Shown here piece after piece: positions 17,923 to 25,773 of a stretch of DNA of 64,000 nt. Both the position numbers and the translations under genes were made by a program. Origin of the DNA: RUG100 sp050953405 (lineage in GTDB: Bacteria > Bacillota > Clostridia > Peptostreptococcales > Anaerovoracaceae). The DNA lies in NCBI GenBank assembly GCA_050953405.1, contig JBMNMP010000003.1, forward strand, positions 455,783-519,782, in the 5' to 3' direction. Under the pieces are notes generated by a model, which ran no database searches, was not told where the DNA came from, and was given only the letters and a program-made list of their open reading frames with translations. Every line of letters begins with the position of its first letter. Within the stretch, counting starts at the first letter, position 1.

Positions 17923-19029
17923 ATGGCAAAATTTGATGATTATAAAGATATTTGGGTTTACGTTGAACAGCGTAACGGAAAATTCATGAACGTAGCAATG
18001 GAACTCCTGGGTGAGGCGACAAGACTGAACGCTGACCTTGAGGATCCCAGCTCAAAAGTATGCGCAGTCCTGGTAGGAGACGGCGTAGAAGATCTGGCTC
18101 AGGAATGCTATGAATACGGTGCAGACAAGGTTTACTACATTGCAGACCCGCTGCTCAAGAACTACACAACAGATGGTTACACAAAGGTAATCGTAGATGC
18201 AGTTAACGAACTCAAGCCTTCCATCTTCATGTATGGTGCAACCCATATCGGAAGAGACCTGGCTCCGAGAGTAGCTGCAAGACTGAACACCGGTCTGACA
18301 GCTGACTGTACACATCTGGACGTAAACGTTGGCAAGTACATCGAATACGCAAAGAAGAACACAACACTGAACACAGATTCTCTGGATCCTAACGATCCTG
18401 ACAGAGGCCTGAAGATGACTCGTCCTGCATTCGGTGGTAACCTCATGGCTACTATCATCTGCCCGAACCACAGACCTCAGATGTCGACTGTAAGACCTGG
18501 CGTTATGCAGAAGATCGAGAGAAGAGAAGGAGCTACAGGTGAGCTGGTAAAGATCCAGCCGAGCATCACTAAGGATGATATCCATATCGATCTGGTAGAC
18601 ATCGTTAAGTCAGCTAAGGAACTGGTTTCCCTGACAGACGCAGACATCATCTGCTCCGGCGGACGTGGTCTGGGCGATCCGAGCGGATTCGAACTGATCA
18701 AGCAGTTTGCTGACAAAGTTGGCGGAGTTGTAGGATCTTCCCGTGCTGCAGTAGATGCAGGATGGATCGATCACAGCCATCAGGTAGGACAGACAGGAAC
18801 GACCGTAAAGCCGAAAATCTATTTCGCTTGCGGTATTTCCGGAGCTATCCAGCACCTGGCTGGAATGCAGACTTCCGATATCATTGTTGCTATCAACAAG
18901 GATCCGGATGCACCTATCTTCGAAGTTGCTGACTACGGTATCGTAGGAGACCTGTACAAGGTTATTCCTGAGATCATTGCTGAGTGGGACAACGCTGAAG
19001 AGCTCTATGATGCAGTAAACAAAGAATAA
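17923..19029 (+). CDS. etfA: Electron transfer flavoprotein alpha subunit
   Basis: EtfA carries the C-terminal FAD domain of the Etf dimer that exchanges electrons with Bcd. Visible signatures are IFMYGATHIGRDLAPRVAARL near residue 104, CSGGRGLGDPSGFELIKQFA near 245 and SRAAVDAGWIDHSHQVGQTG near 275. The YFACGISGAIQHLAGM and VAINKDPDAPIFEVADYGIVGD motifs follow near 300-340. At 368 residues it is slightly longer than the simplest EtfA, mainly in the N-terminal half. It ends the bcd-etfBA operon and is followed by a strong terminator. Confidence 0.95.
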   Translation: MAKFDDYKDIWVYVEQRNGKFMNVAMELLGEATRLNADLEDPSSKVCAVLVGDGVEDLAQECYEYGADKVYYIADPLLKNYTTDGYTKVIVDAVNELKPSIFMYGATHIGRDLAPRVAARLNTGLTADCTHLDVNVGKYIEYAKKNTTLNTDSLDPNDPDRGLKMTRPAFGGNLMATIICPNHRPQMSTVRPGVMQKIERREGATGELVKIQPSITKDDIHIDLVDIVKSAKELVSLTDADIICSGGRGLGDPSGFELIKQFADKVGGVVGSSRAAVDAGWIDHSHQVGQTGTTVKPKIYFACGISGAIQHLAGMQTSDIIVAINKDPDAPIFEVADYGIVGDLYKVIPEIIAEWDNAEELYDAVNKE

Positions 19030-19055
19030 TTTAACGGTAAAAGACTGTATATAAG

Positions 19056-19084
19056 ATTGCGGTTCCTTCGGGAGCCGCAATTTT
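19056..19084 (+). terminator. Intrinsic terminator after etfA
   Basis: An 11-bp stem closed by a C(TTCG)G tetraloop is followed by TTTT, 27 bases after the etfA stop. Confidence 0.88.
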
Positions 19085-19151
19085 AATCTCAAAACAAATA
19101 TCTGAAATATCAAACAATTTTGAGCCACTTTTGTGGCAGACAGAACGGGAG

Positions 19152-20393
19152 ATGAAAAAATTGAACAAATTGAGAGGAGCAGATAAAGCTGGCCTCGTAA
19201 TTATACTGATCGTTTCACTGATAGCGGGAATACTTCTCTGCGCAGGAGTCAACCCCAACGTTGCAGAGACTATGCACTCTCTGTCAAAGACGGCGACTGA
19301 CATCGGCGGACTGACAGGAGATACGCATACGATTTTCGAAACACTGCAGTACAACAGATCGATCCACGTATTGGCCATGTTACTGCTCGGATTCGGTTTC
19401 CTCATGGTATGTGTGAGAAAACACGGTTTCAGCTCAATCACAGCAACACTGCTGGTCACCAGCGTTTGTATCACAGTATACCTCATCATCAAAAGCTTCC
19501 AGGGCGAAGAGCCTATCATCAGTGTGGAACAGTTCCTGTGGGCAGAATTCTGCGCAGCCAGCGTCCTCATAGCGATCGGTGCACCTCTGGGCAGATTGAA
19601 GATGGGACAATATGTACTGATGGCACTTATTTTTTCTATTGTATATTACATCAACGAATGGCTGCTGGTTGACAGCGGACATTTCGCTGGATTCCAGGAC
19701 ACTGGCGGCAGTGTGGTGATCCACGCATTCGGAGCTTACTTTGGTCTCGGCGTGGTCGCCTTTACAGCAAAATCATTTGCAGGACATGAATCGACAGGCA
19801 GCAGCATGAGCAATCAGTTCTCACTGCTGGGCAGCCTGGTACTGTGGGTGTTCTGGCCTTCGTTCACCAGCGCGATCGTATCGCCTGACAGGGTTACCCT
19901 CACAGCGATCAACACCGTACTGGCACTGGCCGGAGCTACGGTAGCCACATATGTCGTATCCAAGCTGGTAGGCAACGGCAAGCTCGATGTCGAGCACATT
20001 GCCAATGCCGCACTGGCAGGAGGCGTATCCATCGGATCTACCTGCGACATTGCCAGCCCGGGCATGTCACTGATCATAGGACTGCTGGCCGGAATACTTT
20101 CCACCATCGGATACAAATATATCGCACCGAAGGTATGTGCCTTCATCAAGGGAACTGACACCTGCGGAGTTCACAACCTGCACGGTATGCCCGGTCTTCT
20201 CGGCGGCCTCTCGGCCATCGTGATCACCGGCAACTGGCAGATACAGCTGCTCTGCATGGTCATCAATGTAGCCATCGCTTTCGGCGGCGGCCTGCTGACA
20301 GGTGCTATTGTGAGATTGATGGGCAGAGTTGACAAGCCTTATGATGACGAAGAGAGCTTCCTCATGGATGAGATCCTTCCGGACGAGAAATAA
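19152..20393 (+). CDS. Rh-type ammonium channel (Amt/Rh family)
   Basis: The protein of about 413 residues has roughly eleven membrane segments. It shows the twin-histidine pore signatures in the form used by Rh proteins: SVVIHAFGAYFGLGV near residue 190, in place of the Amt-type form, and TCGVHNLHGMPGLLGG near 337. Rh/Amt proteins conduct NH3/NH4+ across the membrane. ATG at 19152 gives MKKLNKLRGADK, but the GGGAG lies only one base upstream of it. The TTG at 19161 has better spacing to the same site, so the start is uncertain by three codons. It stands alone between two terminators, beside fermentation genes, and so probably serves ammonium release or exchange. No GlnB partner is seen. Confidence 0.88.
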   Translation: MKKLNKLRGADKAGLVIILIVSLIAGILLCAGVNPNVAETMHSLSKTATDIGGLTGDTHTIFETLQYNRSIHVLAMLLLGFGFLMVCVRKHGFSSITATLLVTSVCITVYLIIKSFQGEEPIISVEQFLWAEFCAASVLIAIGAPLGRLKMGQYVLMALIFSIVYYINEWLLVDSGHFAGFQDTGGSVVIHAFGAYFGLGVVAFTAKSFAGHESTGSSMSNQFSLLGSLVLWVFWPSFTSAIVSPDRVTLTAINTVLALAGATVATYVVSKLVGNGKLDVEHIANAALAGGVSIGSTCDIASPGMSLIIGLLAGILSTIGYKYIAPKVCAFIKGTDTCGVHNLHGMPGLLGGLSAIVITGNWQIQLLCMVINVAIAFGGGLLTGAIVRLMGRVDKPYDDEESFLMDEILPDEK

Positions 20394-20433
20394 TAAATAC
20401 GTCAATAAAAGACAGCAAGATAGTACACAAAAA

Positions 20434-20455
20434 GCGGACAAATATGTCCGTTTTT
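20434..20455 (+). terminator. Intrinsic terminator after the Rh channel
   Basis: GCGGACA-AATA-TGTCCGT forms a 6-7 bp stem flanked by A and T runs (five T residues at 20451-20455). A TATAAT at 20460-20465 lies directly downstream and may be the -10 of the hydrogenase promoter, with its -35 region falling inside the hairpin. Confidence 0.75.
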
Positions 20456-20502
20456 ATGTTATAATCTTGGAAACGTTAAAAAATTCACGAACGGAGGAAA
20501 AT

Positions 20503-21924
20503 ATGAGCATAGAAAGGAAGTTCTACTCGAATGTACAGGAGATAAAGTACAAAGTACTGCGCGAAGTAGCACGTCACACCTGGGAAGGGCAGGAGTCCTT
20601 TGCTGTATTCGATGATATCGCGAAAGAGGTCGTCAGAAAAGATGAAAAGCCGATGAGGTGCTGCATATACAAAGACAGGGCTGTGGTCGCCCAGCGCATC
20701 AGGATCGCACTGGGAGGAGACGAGAGCAATCCCAACGAGATCGAAGTAGTCGACATAGCATGCGATGAATGCCCGGCATCAGGTCATACGGTGACCGATA
20801 TGTGCCGTGGATGCATCGCTCACAAGTGCGAAGATGCTTGTAAGCTGGATGCCATAACTTTCGATGATGACCTGGTGGCTCACATAGATAAGAAAAAGTG
20901 CGTAGAGTGCGGCAGATGTGCCAAGGTCTGCCCCTACAACGCGATCATGAATTTCACAAGGCCCTGCGAGAACGCATGCAAGGCAGGCGCGATACACATG
21001 GCGGAAGAAGGGGAAGCCGAAATAGACGGTGATAAATGCACCAACTGCGGTGCCTGCTCGTTTGCGTGTCCCTTTGGTGCTACGGCGGACAAGTCGTACA
21101 TCACACATGTGATAAAGCTGCTGAAAGAACAGCAGCAGGGTGCCGACTGCCGCGTGCATGCCATCGTGGCTCCGGCCATCGCCAGTCAGTTCGATTATGC
21201 GACCCTGGGTCAGCTGGTGGCCGGAATAAAGGAACTGGGTTTTTCAGCGGTCACCGAAGTTGCCCTCGGAGCTGACATGGTGGCTTATGCGGAGGCCAGG
21301 GAACTCGAAGAGAGCGGATTCCTGACGACTTCCTGCTGTCCGGCTTTCGTTCGATACATAAATATCAATTTCCCGAGCCTTTCGGGGAACATCTCGAGCA
21401 CGCTTTCGCCGATGGCTATGCTCGGAAAGCACATCAAGGAAAAAGAGCCCGGCAGTAAGGTAGTCTTCATCGGACCGTGCACTGCCAAAAAAGCGGAGAT
21501 CAAAAAGGAAACTGTGTGTGACTATATAGATTATGCGATGACTTTTGAAGAGCTGCAGGCACTGTTCGACAGCAGAAACATCAATGTCGAAGAGCTGGAA
21601 GAGCAGCCGCTGGAAGACGCTTCCTATTACGGCAGGATCTTTGCCCGCTCGGGCGGTGTCGCCGAGGCCGTGGAGGAAGCCCTGAAAGAACAGGGTTCCG
21701 ACTTTGAGATCAACTATGCCGCCTTTGCAGGCCTAGATGAGTGCAAAAAGGAGCTCAAGAGGGCGGAGCGCGGCCACTCAGTGCACAATCTGATAGAAGG
21801 TATGGCCTGCGCCGGGGGATGTATCGGCGGAGCCGGCTGTCTGTCGCACGAGGAAAGCCATCGAAAGGTGATCGAGAAATACGGTCACGATGCGGGCGAA
21901 AAGAAGATCGAAGATGTGATATAA
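20503..21924 (+). CDS. [FeFe]-hydrogenase, monomeric group B type
   Basis: The 473-residue protein starts at the ATG at 20503 after ACGGAGGAAAAT. It has an N-terminal region with several Cys motifs, including CDECPASGHTVTDMCRGC near residue 87 and ferredoxin-type clusters CVECGRCAKVCPYNA and CTNCGACSFACPFGA near 137-190. The H-cluster domain follows, with L1 TTSCCPAFV near 275, L2 IGPCTAKKAE near 322 and L3 EGMACAGGCIGGAG near 433. L1 with Ala-Phe after CCP and L2 with GPC, not MPC, resemble group B enzymes (family knowledge). It probably evolves or takes up H2 with ferredoxin. No maturation genes (hydEFG) are in the window. Confidence 0.9.
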   Translation: MSIERKFYSNVQEIKYKVLREVARHTWEGQESFAVFDDIAKEVVRKDEKPMRCCIYKDRAVVAQRIRIALGGDESNPNEIEVVDIACDECPASGHTVTDMCRGCIAHKCEDACKLDAITFDDDLVAHIDKKKCVECGRCAKVCPYNAIMNFTRPCENACKAGAIHMAEEGEAEIDGDKCTNCGACSFACPFGATADKSYITHVIKLLKEQQQGADCRVHAIVAPAIASQFDYATLGQLVAGIKELGFSAVTEVALGADMVAYAEARELEESGFLTTSCCPAFVRYININFPSLSGNISSTLSPMAMLGKHIKEKEPGSKVVFIGPCTAKKAEIKKETVCDYIDYAMTFEELQALFDSRNINVEELEEQPLEDASYYGRIFARSGGVAEAVEEALKEQGSDFEINYAAFAGLDECKKELKRAERGHSVHNLIEGMACAGGCIGGAGCLSHEESHRKVIEKYGHDAGEKKIEDVI

Positions 21925-21997
21925 TAAAAGCAGCTGAAAGATGATGGATGACTGATTACTACTGATAACGAGGCGGAACGCGGGGAGGCGATAACGT

Positions 21998-22909
21998 TTG
22001 AAATATCTTGAACTGAAGATGAAGGCCGTACACATGGAACTGGATGTGATCACGGCCGAGCTGATGGAGATGGGGATCGTTTCTACCGAGATACGCGACA
22101 ACGCGGTGGTAGATGTCCTGATGGACAAGCAGAAGTCATACGACTGGGACTATGTTGATCCTTCGCTGGTGGATCTGGACAGGAACGAAATGCCGGAACT
22201 GAGGGTCTATTTTGAAGACACCGAAGAAGGCAGAAAGCAGCTTGCGGAGGTGGAGCAGAAGTTCGCCGGTCACGACATGGAAGTCTGCAGCGTCGATGAT
22301 GATTGGGTCAACTCCTACAAGGAGCACTTCAAGGCTCATAAGATGACTGATCACATAGTTGTCAAACCCAGCTGGGAAGAGCTGCAGCCGGAACCGGGAA
22401 TGAAGGTACTCGAGCTGGATCCCGGAATGGCGTTCGGCACCGGCGATCACGAGACGACCGGAATGTGCGCGCGTCTTATGGACAAATACGGCTGCGCCGG
22501 AAAGTCTGTCCTCGATGTGGGCACCGGTTCCGGCATCCTGGCGATAGCGGCCGCACTGATGGGAGCCAGCGATGTTCTGGGCATCGATATCGATCCCGTG
22601 GCTGTGAAGATCGCGCGTGAAAACACCGCGAACAACGGCTGCGGCGATGTCGTGAAGATCATTGAAGGTGATCTCACAAAGGGTGTCGACTTCAAAGCCG
22701 ACATCGTGGTCGCCAACCTGATGGCGGAGATGGTATGCATGCTGACGGAGCATATCAGGAAACATCTCAAACCGGGCGGCGTGTATATCAGTTCCGGTAT
22801 CCTCTGCGAGAAAAAACAGATGGTGATCGATGCGATCGAGAGAGAGGGAATGAAAGTTACAGACGTGATGGATGAAGGCGAATGGAGCGCCATAGCAGCG
22901 GAATTATGA
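21998..22909 (+). CDS. prmA: Ribosomal protein L11 methyltransferase
   Basis: PrmA trimethylates ribosomal protein L11 with S-adenosylmethionine. The 303-residue protein has the N-terminal substrate domain and then the SAM-binding motif LDVGTGSGILAIAAALMGA near residue 168. It carries the PrmA hallmark LELDPGMAFGTGDHETT near 132 and IVVANLMAEMV near 237. The start is TTG at 21998, supported by GGGGAGG at 21982-21988. Its stop overlaps the ATG of rsmE, a coupling common in Bacillota. Confidence 0.95.
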   Translation: MKYLELKMKAVHMELDVITAELMEMGIVSTEIRDNAVVDVLMDKQKSYDWDYVDPSLVDLDRNEMPELRVYFEDTEEGRKQLAEVEQKFAGHDMEVCSVDDDWVNSYKEHFKAHKMTDHIVVKPSWEELQPEPGMKVLELDPGMAFGTGDHETTGMCARLMDKYGCAGKSVLDVGTGSGILAIAAALMGASDVLGIDIDPVAVKIARENTANNGCGDVVKIIEGDLTKGVDFKADIVVANLMAEMVCMLTEHIRKHLKPGGVYISSGILCEKKQMVIDAIEREGMKVTDVMDEGEWSAIAAEL

Positions 22910-23640
22910 ATAGATTTTTTGTAGATCCGGCCCAGGTCGGCGATAATACCATCATGATCGATGGGGACGATGTAAAACATATAACTAAAGTACTGCGCCT
23001 GAAAGCGGGCGACAAGATTGAAGTATCGGACACTCTGGAATGGGAATATCTGTGTGAGATCGTATCCGTCTCGCCCGATGTAGTGGGTGCCCGGATACTG
23101 GACAAGCAGAAATTTGCGCGCGAGCCCGAGGTGGATATCACCCTCTATCAGGGCGTGCCCAAGGGCAGCAAGATGGAGGAAGTGGTCGAGAAGAGCACTG
23201 AACTGGGGGTCAGGGACATAACCCCTGTGTTCATGATCAGGAGCGTGGTGCGTGAAAACACGCGCTACAACAAGAAGATCATGCGTTACAATATGATTGC
23301 GCGTGCGGCGGCGAAACAGTGCCGCAGAGGATTGATACCCGTGGTGCACGAAGCGCTGCATTCAGATGACATCATGGCGCTGATACCGGAATACGACCTG
23401 GTACTGCTGCCGTACGAGAACGAGAAAGAAGTGACCTTGAAAGATGCCATACGCAATATGCCGCGCAAGCCAAGGTCCATTGCGATCATAATCGGACCCG
23501 AGGGCGGCTTCTCAGATGATGAAGCCAGGAGACTCATCTTCGCCGGTGCGGTCAGCGTGTCCCTGGGAAAGACCATAATGCGCACGGAAACGGCCGGTCC
23601 CGCCGCCATCGCGATGTGCATGTATGAACTGGAAATGTAG
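22906..23640 (+). CDS. rsmE: 16S rRNA m3U1498 methyltransferase
   Basis: RsmE methylates U1498 of 16S rRNA. The 244-residue protein starts with MNRFFVDPAQVGDN, has an N-terminal PUA-like domain (about 1-70) and a SPOUT knot with IIIGPEGGFSDDEARRL near residue 197 and SLGKTIMRTETAGPAAIAM near 223. The ATG at 22906 overlaps the prmA stop as ATGA; a longer in-frame start inside prmA was rejected. Confidence 0.95.
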   Translation: MNRFFVDPAQVGDNTIMIDGDDVKHITKVLRLKAGDKIEVSDTLEWEYLCEIVSVSPDVVGARILDKQKFAREPEVDITLYQGVPKGSKMEEVVEKSTELGVRDITPVFMIRSVVRENTRYNKKIMRYNMIARAAAKQCRRGLIPVVHEALHSDDIMALIPEYDLVLLPYENEKEVTLKDAIRNMPRKPRSIAIIIGPEGGFSDDEARRLIFAGAVSVSLGKTIMRTETAGPAAIAMCMYELEM

Positions 23641-23647
23641 GCTTTGG

Positions 23648-23690
23648 AGACGGCCCGCTGTTGTTGACAGGGCCGCCTTTTTTTATTATA
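23648..23690 (+). terminator. Intrinsic terminator after rsmE
   Basis: GACGGCCC and GGGCCGCC pair with one mismatch, extended by CTG/CAG inside the loop, and are followed by seven T residues. Confidence 0.8.
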
Positions 23691-23764
23691 ATTCTATTGC
23701 TGGAAGATTGTTAGATCCAACATATTAAATGTGAGTAAGATTTGCAACGATCTGTGACTCGAAA

Positions 23765-23784
23765 GTTATCGTTTTCACGATAAC
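23765..23784. promoter_or_regulatory. Perfect inverted repeat, possible operator
   Basis: GTTATCG-TTTTCA-CGATAAC has 7-bp perfect arms about 34 bases upstream of the YARHG-protein start. It is not followed by a T tract, so a protein-binding site is more likely than a terminator. Confidence 0.4.
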
Positions 23785-23817
23785 GGGATTTCATTTTATC
23801 AAATGAGAGGAGAAGAA

Positions 23818-24648
23818 ATGAATAATAATGGAATATATTGTCCCTATTGCGGAACTAAAAATTTCCCGAATGCCGAATTTTGCGCCGGATGCGGGAAGAA
23901 GATAGGGCCTGCACAGCCTTCTTATGAGCAGCATCAGGAGCGGAAAAAGAAAAAGATCTGGATACCTGTAGTCATCGTATGTGCGGCGGTCATCGCAGCC
24001 TTGGCATTCGTTTATGTCCATTCTTTCAAACCGATCACTGTTGATCTCACGAGCAACTTAACGGCTTCAAATCTTTCACCGTACGGCAGCAACGGCGACG
24101 GTGAGGTCTTCATTGATGCACCCGATGCGAGACAGACGGTAGACTATATCAGGGGCAATGCCAGAGTAGAGAAACTGATGGATACGGTATATTATTCGGT
24201 GTATCCTGCCAGCGGCTTGAAGAACGGGGACACCGTAGAGGTAAAAGCGAAATATTCTAAAGAAACAGCCGACAAGAATCACATTATTGTTAAGGGCGAT
24301 ACCAAAAAGATCAGGGTCAGCGGATTCGAGGAGACCGCTAAGGAACGAGAAGGAACCCATTATTACTATAATGACAGCTACAGCGGCTCGGATTACTATA
24401 TCCTGCCAAACAGTGACACCGAGTATCTCGATGAAGATGATCTCGCCGGATTGAGCTCCCGGGAGCTCACGCTGGCCAGAAACGAGATTTACGCCCGCCA
24501 CGGGTATAAATTCAGCACCGACTGGATCTACAATTACTTCGCCGGTCAGGACTGGTACATACCGACTTACAGCAAGGATGAATTCAATGAAAACTGGCTA
24601 TCGAGCATCGAAGCACGCAACGTGCAGTTCATCCTGGCTCACGAGTAA
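23818..24648 (+). CDS. Zinc-ribbon membrane protein with C-terminal YARHG domain
   Basis: The 276-residue protein begins with a zinc ribbon (CPYCGTKN...CAGCGKK, about residues 7-28). A basic stretch and one membrane segment (IPVVIVCAAVIAALAFVYV, about 51-69) follow, then an extracellular region of about 120 residues. It ends in a YARHG domain containing LTLARNEIYARHGYKF near residue 220. The YARHG domain is known as an extracellular module of Gram-positive bacteria, thought to bind or process cell-wall material. The ATG at 23818 follows GAGAGGAGAAG; a longer frame starts inside that site. Function is unknown. Confidence 0.82.
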   Translation: MNNNGIYCPYCGTKNFPNAEFCAGCGKKIGPAQPSYEQHQERKKKKIWIPVVIVCAAVIAALAFVYVHSFKPITVDLTSNLTASNLSPYGSNGDGEVFIDAPDARQTVDYIRGNARVEKLMDTVYYSVYPASGLKNGDTVEVKAKYSKETADKNHIIVKGDTKKIRVSGFEETAKEREGTHYYYNDSYSGSDYYILPNSDTEYLDEDDLAGLSSRELTLARNEIYARHGYKFSTDWIYNYFAGQDWYIPTYSKDEFNENWLSSIEARNVQFILAHE

Positions 24649-24662
24649 GTCAAAGTCCATAA

Positions 24663-24691
24663 TTGACAATATATGGAAATGATGTTATATT
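24663..24691 (+). promoter_or_regulatory. Promoter of the secreted protein gene
   Basis: TTGACA at 24663-24668 and TATATT at 24686-24691 are separated by exactly 17 bases. The start codon of the next gene is about 60 bases downstream. Confidence 0.75.
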
Positions 24692-24757
24692 AAAGCAACA
24701 GGAACCGGAAAACGTGTGAGGGAGCCGGCAGCCTGCATGATGAAAGGAGAGGAAGAT

Positions 24758-25522
24758 TTGAAAAAGTTAATAGCGATCGCAGTAAGCTTCGCCTTGATCG
24801 GAGGCAGCCTGCTGATCCCTCACGCGGCGGCATCGGCTGCTGATTCGCAAAAAGAAATCGTAGTTGATCAGAGTACTCTGTATGAGTGCGATATGGTCAA
24901 ATCACTGCAGAAAAAACCATGCGGACAACTGATGAAAATGGGATACAGCAAAGATGAGATAGTTGCGCTGAAGGCCATTAAGGCGGGAAGATCAAGGTGC
25001 GGCGTTCTCAAGTATACTGTGTCCTACTACAGGGACAGCTTCAAGTACAGAAAGGGGATCACGAGGCTGAAGACCAAGATGACTTTCCACTGGACCAGAA
25101 GACCGGTGTGCCAGTTCACTGATGTGATGGCGATGACCACCAGCAAGTCATTTCACCGCACAGGATCATGGGCACGGGTCACCTATTACCTCGGCGGCAA
25201 TACCGGAAAGAACAGACGAACAATCTCCAAAAAGGTCAGAACTGTGAGATCCGGTATCGGGACCTACTGCAGATATGCAGTAGCCAAGCGCTGGCTGCAC
25301 GGCCACGGAATGGCTATATACACAGCCAGGAGCGGATACATGGTGACCAGCTGGCAGACCTCAGGCAAGGTGAAATGTGCCGGCATATCATCGAATTATG
25401 GACATACAGTCATCAAACTGTCGCCATGCGTGACTTTTACTCCGCGGGGCGCAGAGATCAGTTTTTCTCCCAGCCGTTACGTGAAGTATGGCCCTGAAGC
25501 TTACAGCTATGTCTGCAGATAA
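24758..25522 (+). CDS. Secreted protein of unknown function
   Basis: I do not recognise a family. The protein of about 254 residues starts at TTG 24758, eight bases after AAAGGAGAGG, with a clear signal peptide: MKKL, then a hydrophobic stretch and an alanine-rich cleavage region ending HAAASAADS near residue 28. The mature part is basic, rich in Lys, Arg, Ser, Thr and Tyr, with few acidic residues after about residue 80, and looks like one exported beta-rich domain. Three cysteines lie before residue 90. A longer upstream frame would hide the signal peptide and was rejected. It has its own consensus promoter and is followed by a small membrane protein. Confidence 0.72.
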   Translation: MKKLIAIAVSFALIGGSLLIPHAAASAADSQKEIVVDQSTLYECDMVKSLQKKPCGQLMKMGYSKDEIVALKAIKAGRSRCGVLKYTVSYYRDSFKYRKGITRLKTKMTFHWTRRPVCQFTDVMAMTTSKSFHRTGSWARVTYYLGGNTGKNRRTISKKVRTVRSGIGTYCRYAVAKRWLHGHGMAIYTARSGYMVTSWQTSGKVKCAGISSNYGHTVIKLSPCVTFTPRGAEISFSPSRYVKYGPEAYSYVCR

Positions 25523-25534
25523 TGGGAGGATGGA

Positions 25535-25723
25535 ATGAGAAAGTTGAAGATAATCGGATTTGTATTGCTGTCGCTGGTCACAGCACTGATAGGCTGGGCT
25601 ATAGCGGGTGTGCTGCTGCCGGCGAATATGGCGGACGGATACATGACTGCATTTACAGTCATCGGCTTCATGATACCGGGTCTGTGTCTCATAGCGGACA
25701 TGCACGGAAGGCTCAGACGATAA
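25535..25723 (+). CDS. Small two-segment membrane protein
   Basis: This 62-residue frame has a strong GGGAGG five bases before its ATG and starts 12 bases after the secreted-protein gene. It encodes two hydrophobic segments (about 6-28 and 38-54) joined by LLPANMADGYM and ends with a basic HGRLRR tail. It resembles no family I can name. Placement suggests co-expression with the secreted protein upstream. Confidence 0.65.
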   Translation: MRKLKIIGFVLLSLVTALIGWAIAGVLLPANMADGYMTAFTVIGFMIPGLCLIADMHGRLRR

Positions 25724-25773
25724 AAACAAAAGATGTTCTTTATATACTGCGGTGGATGTGCTAAAATGACGTT

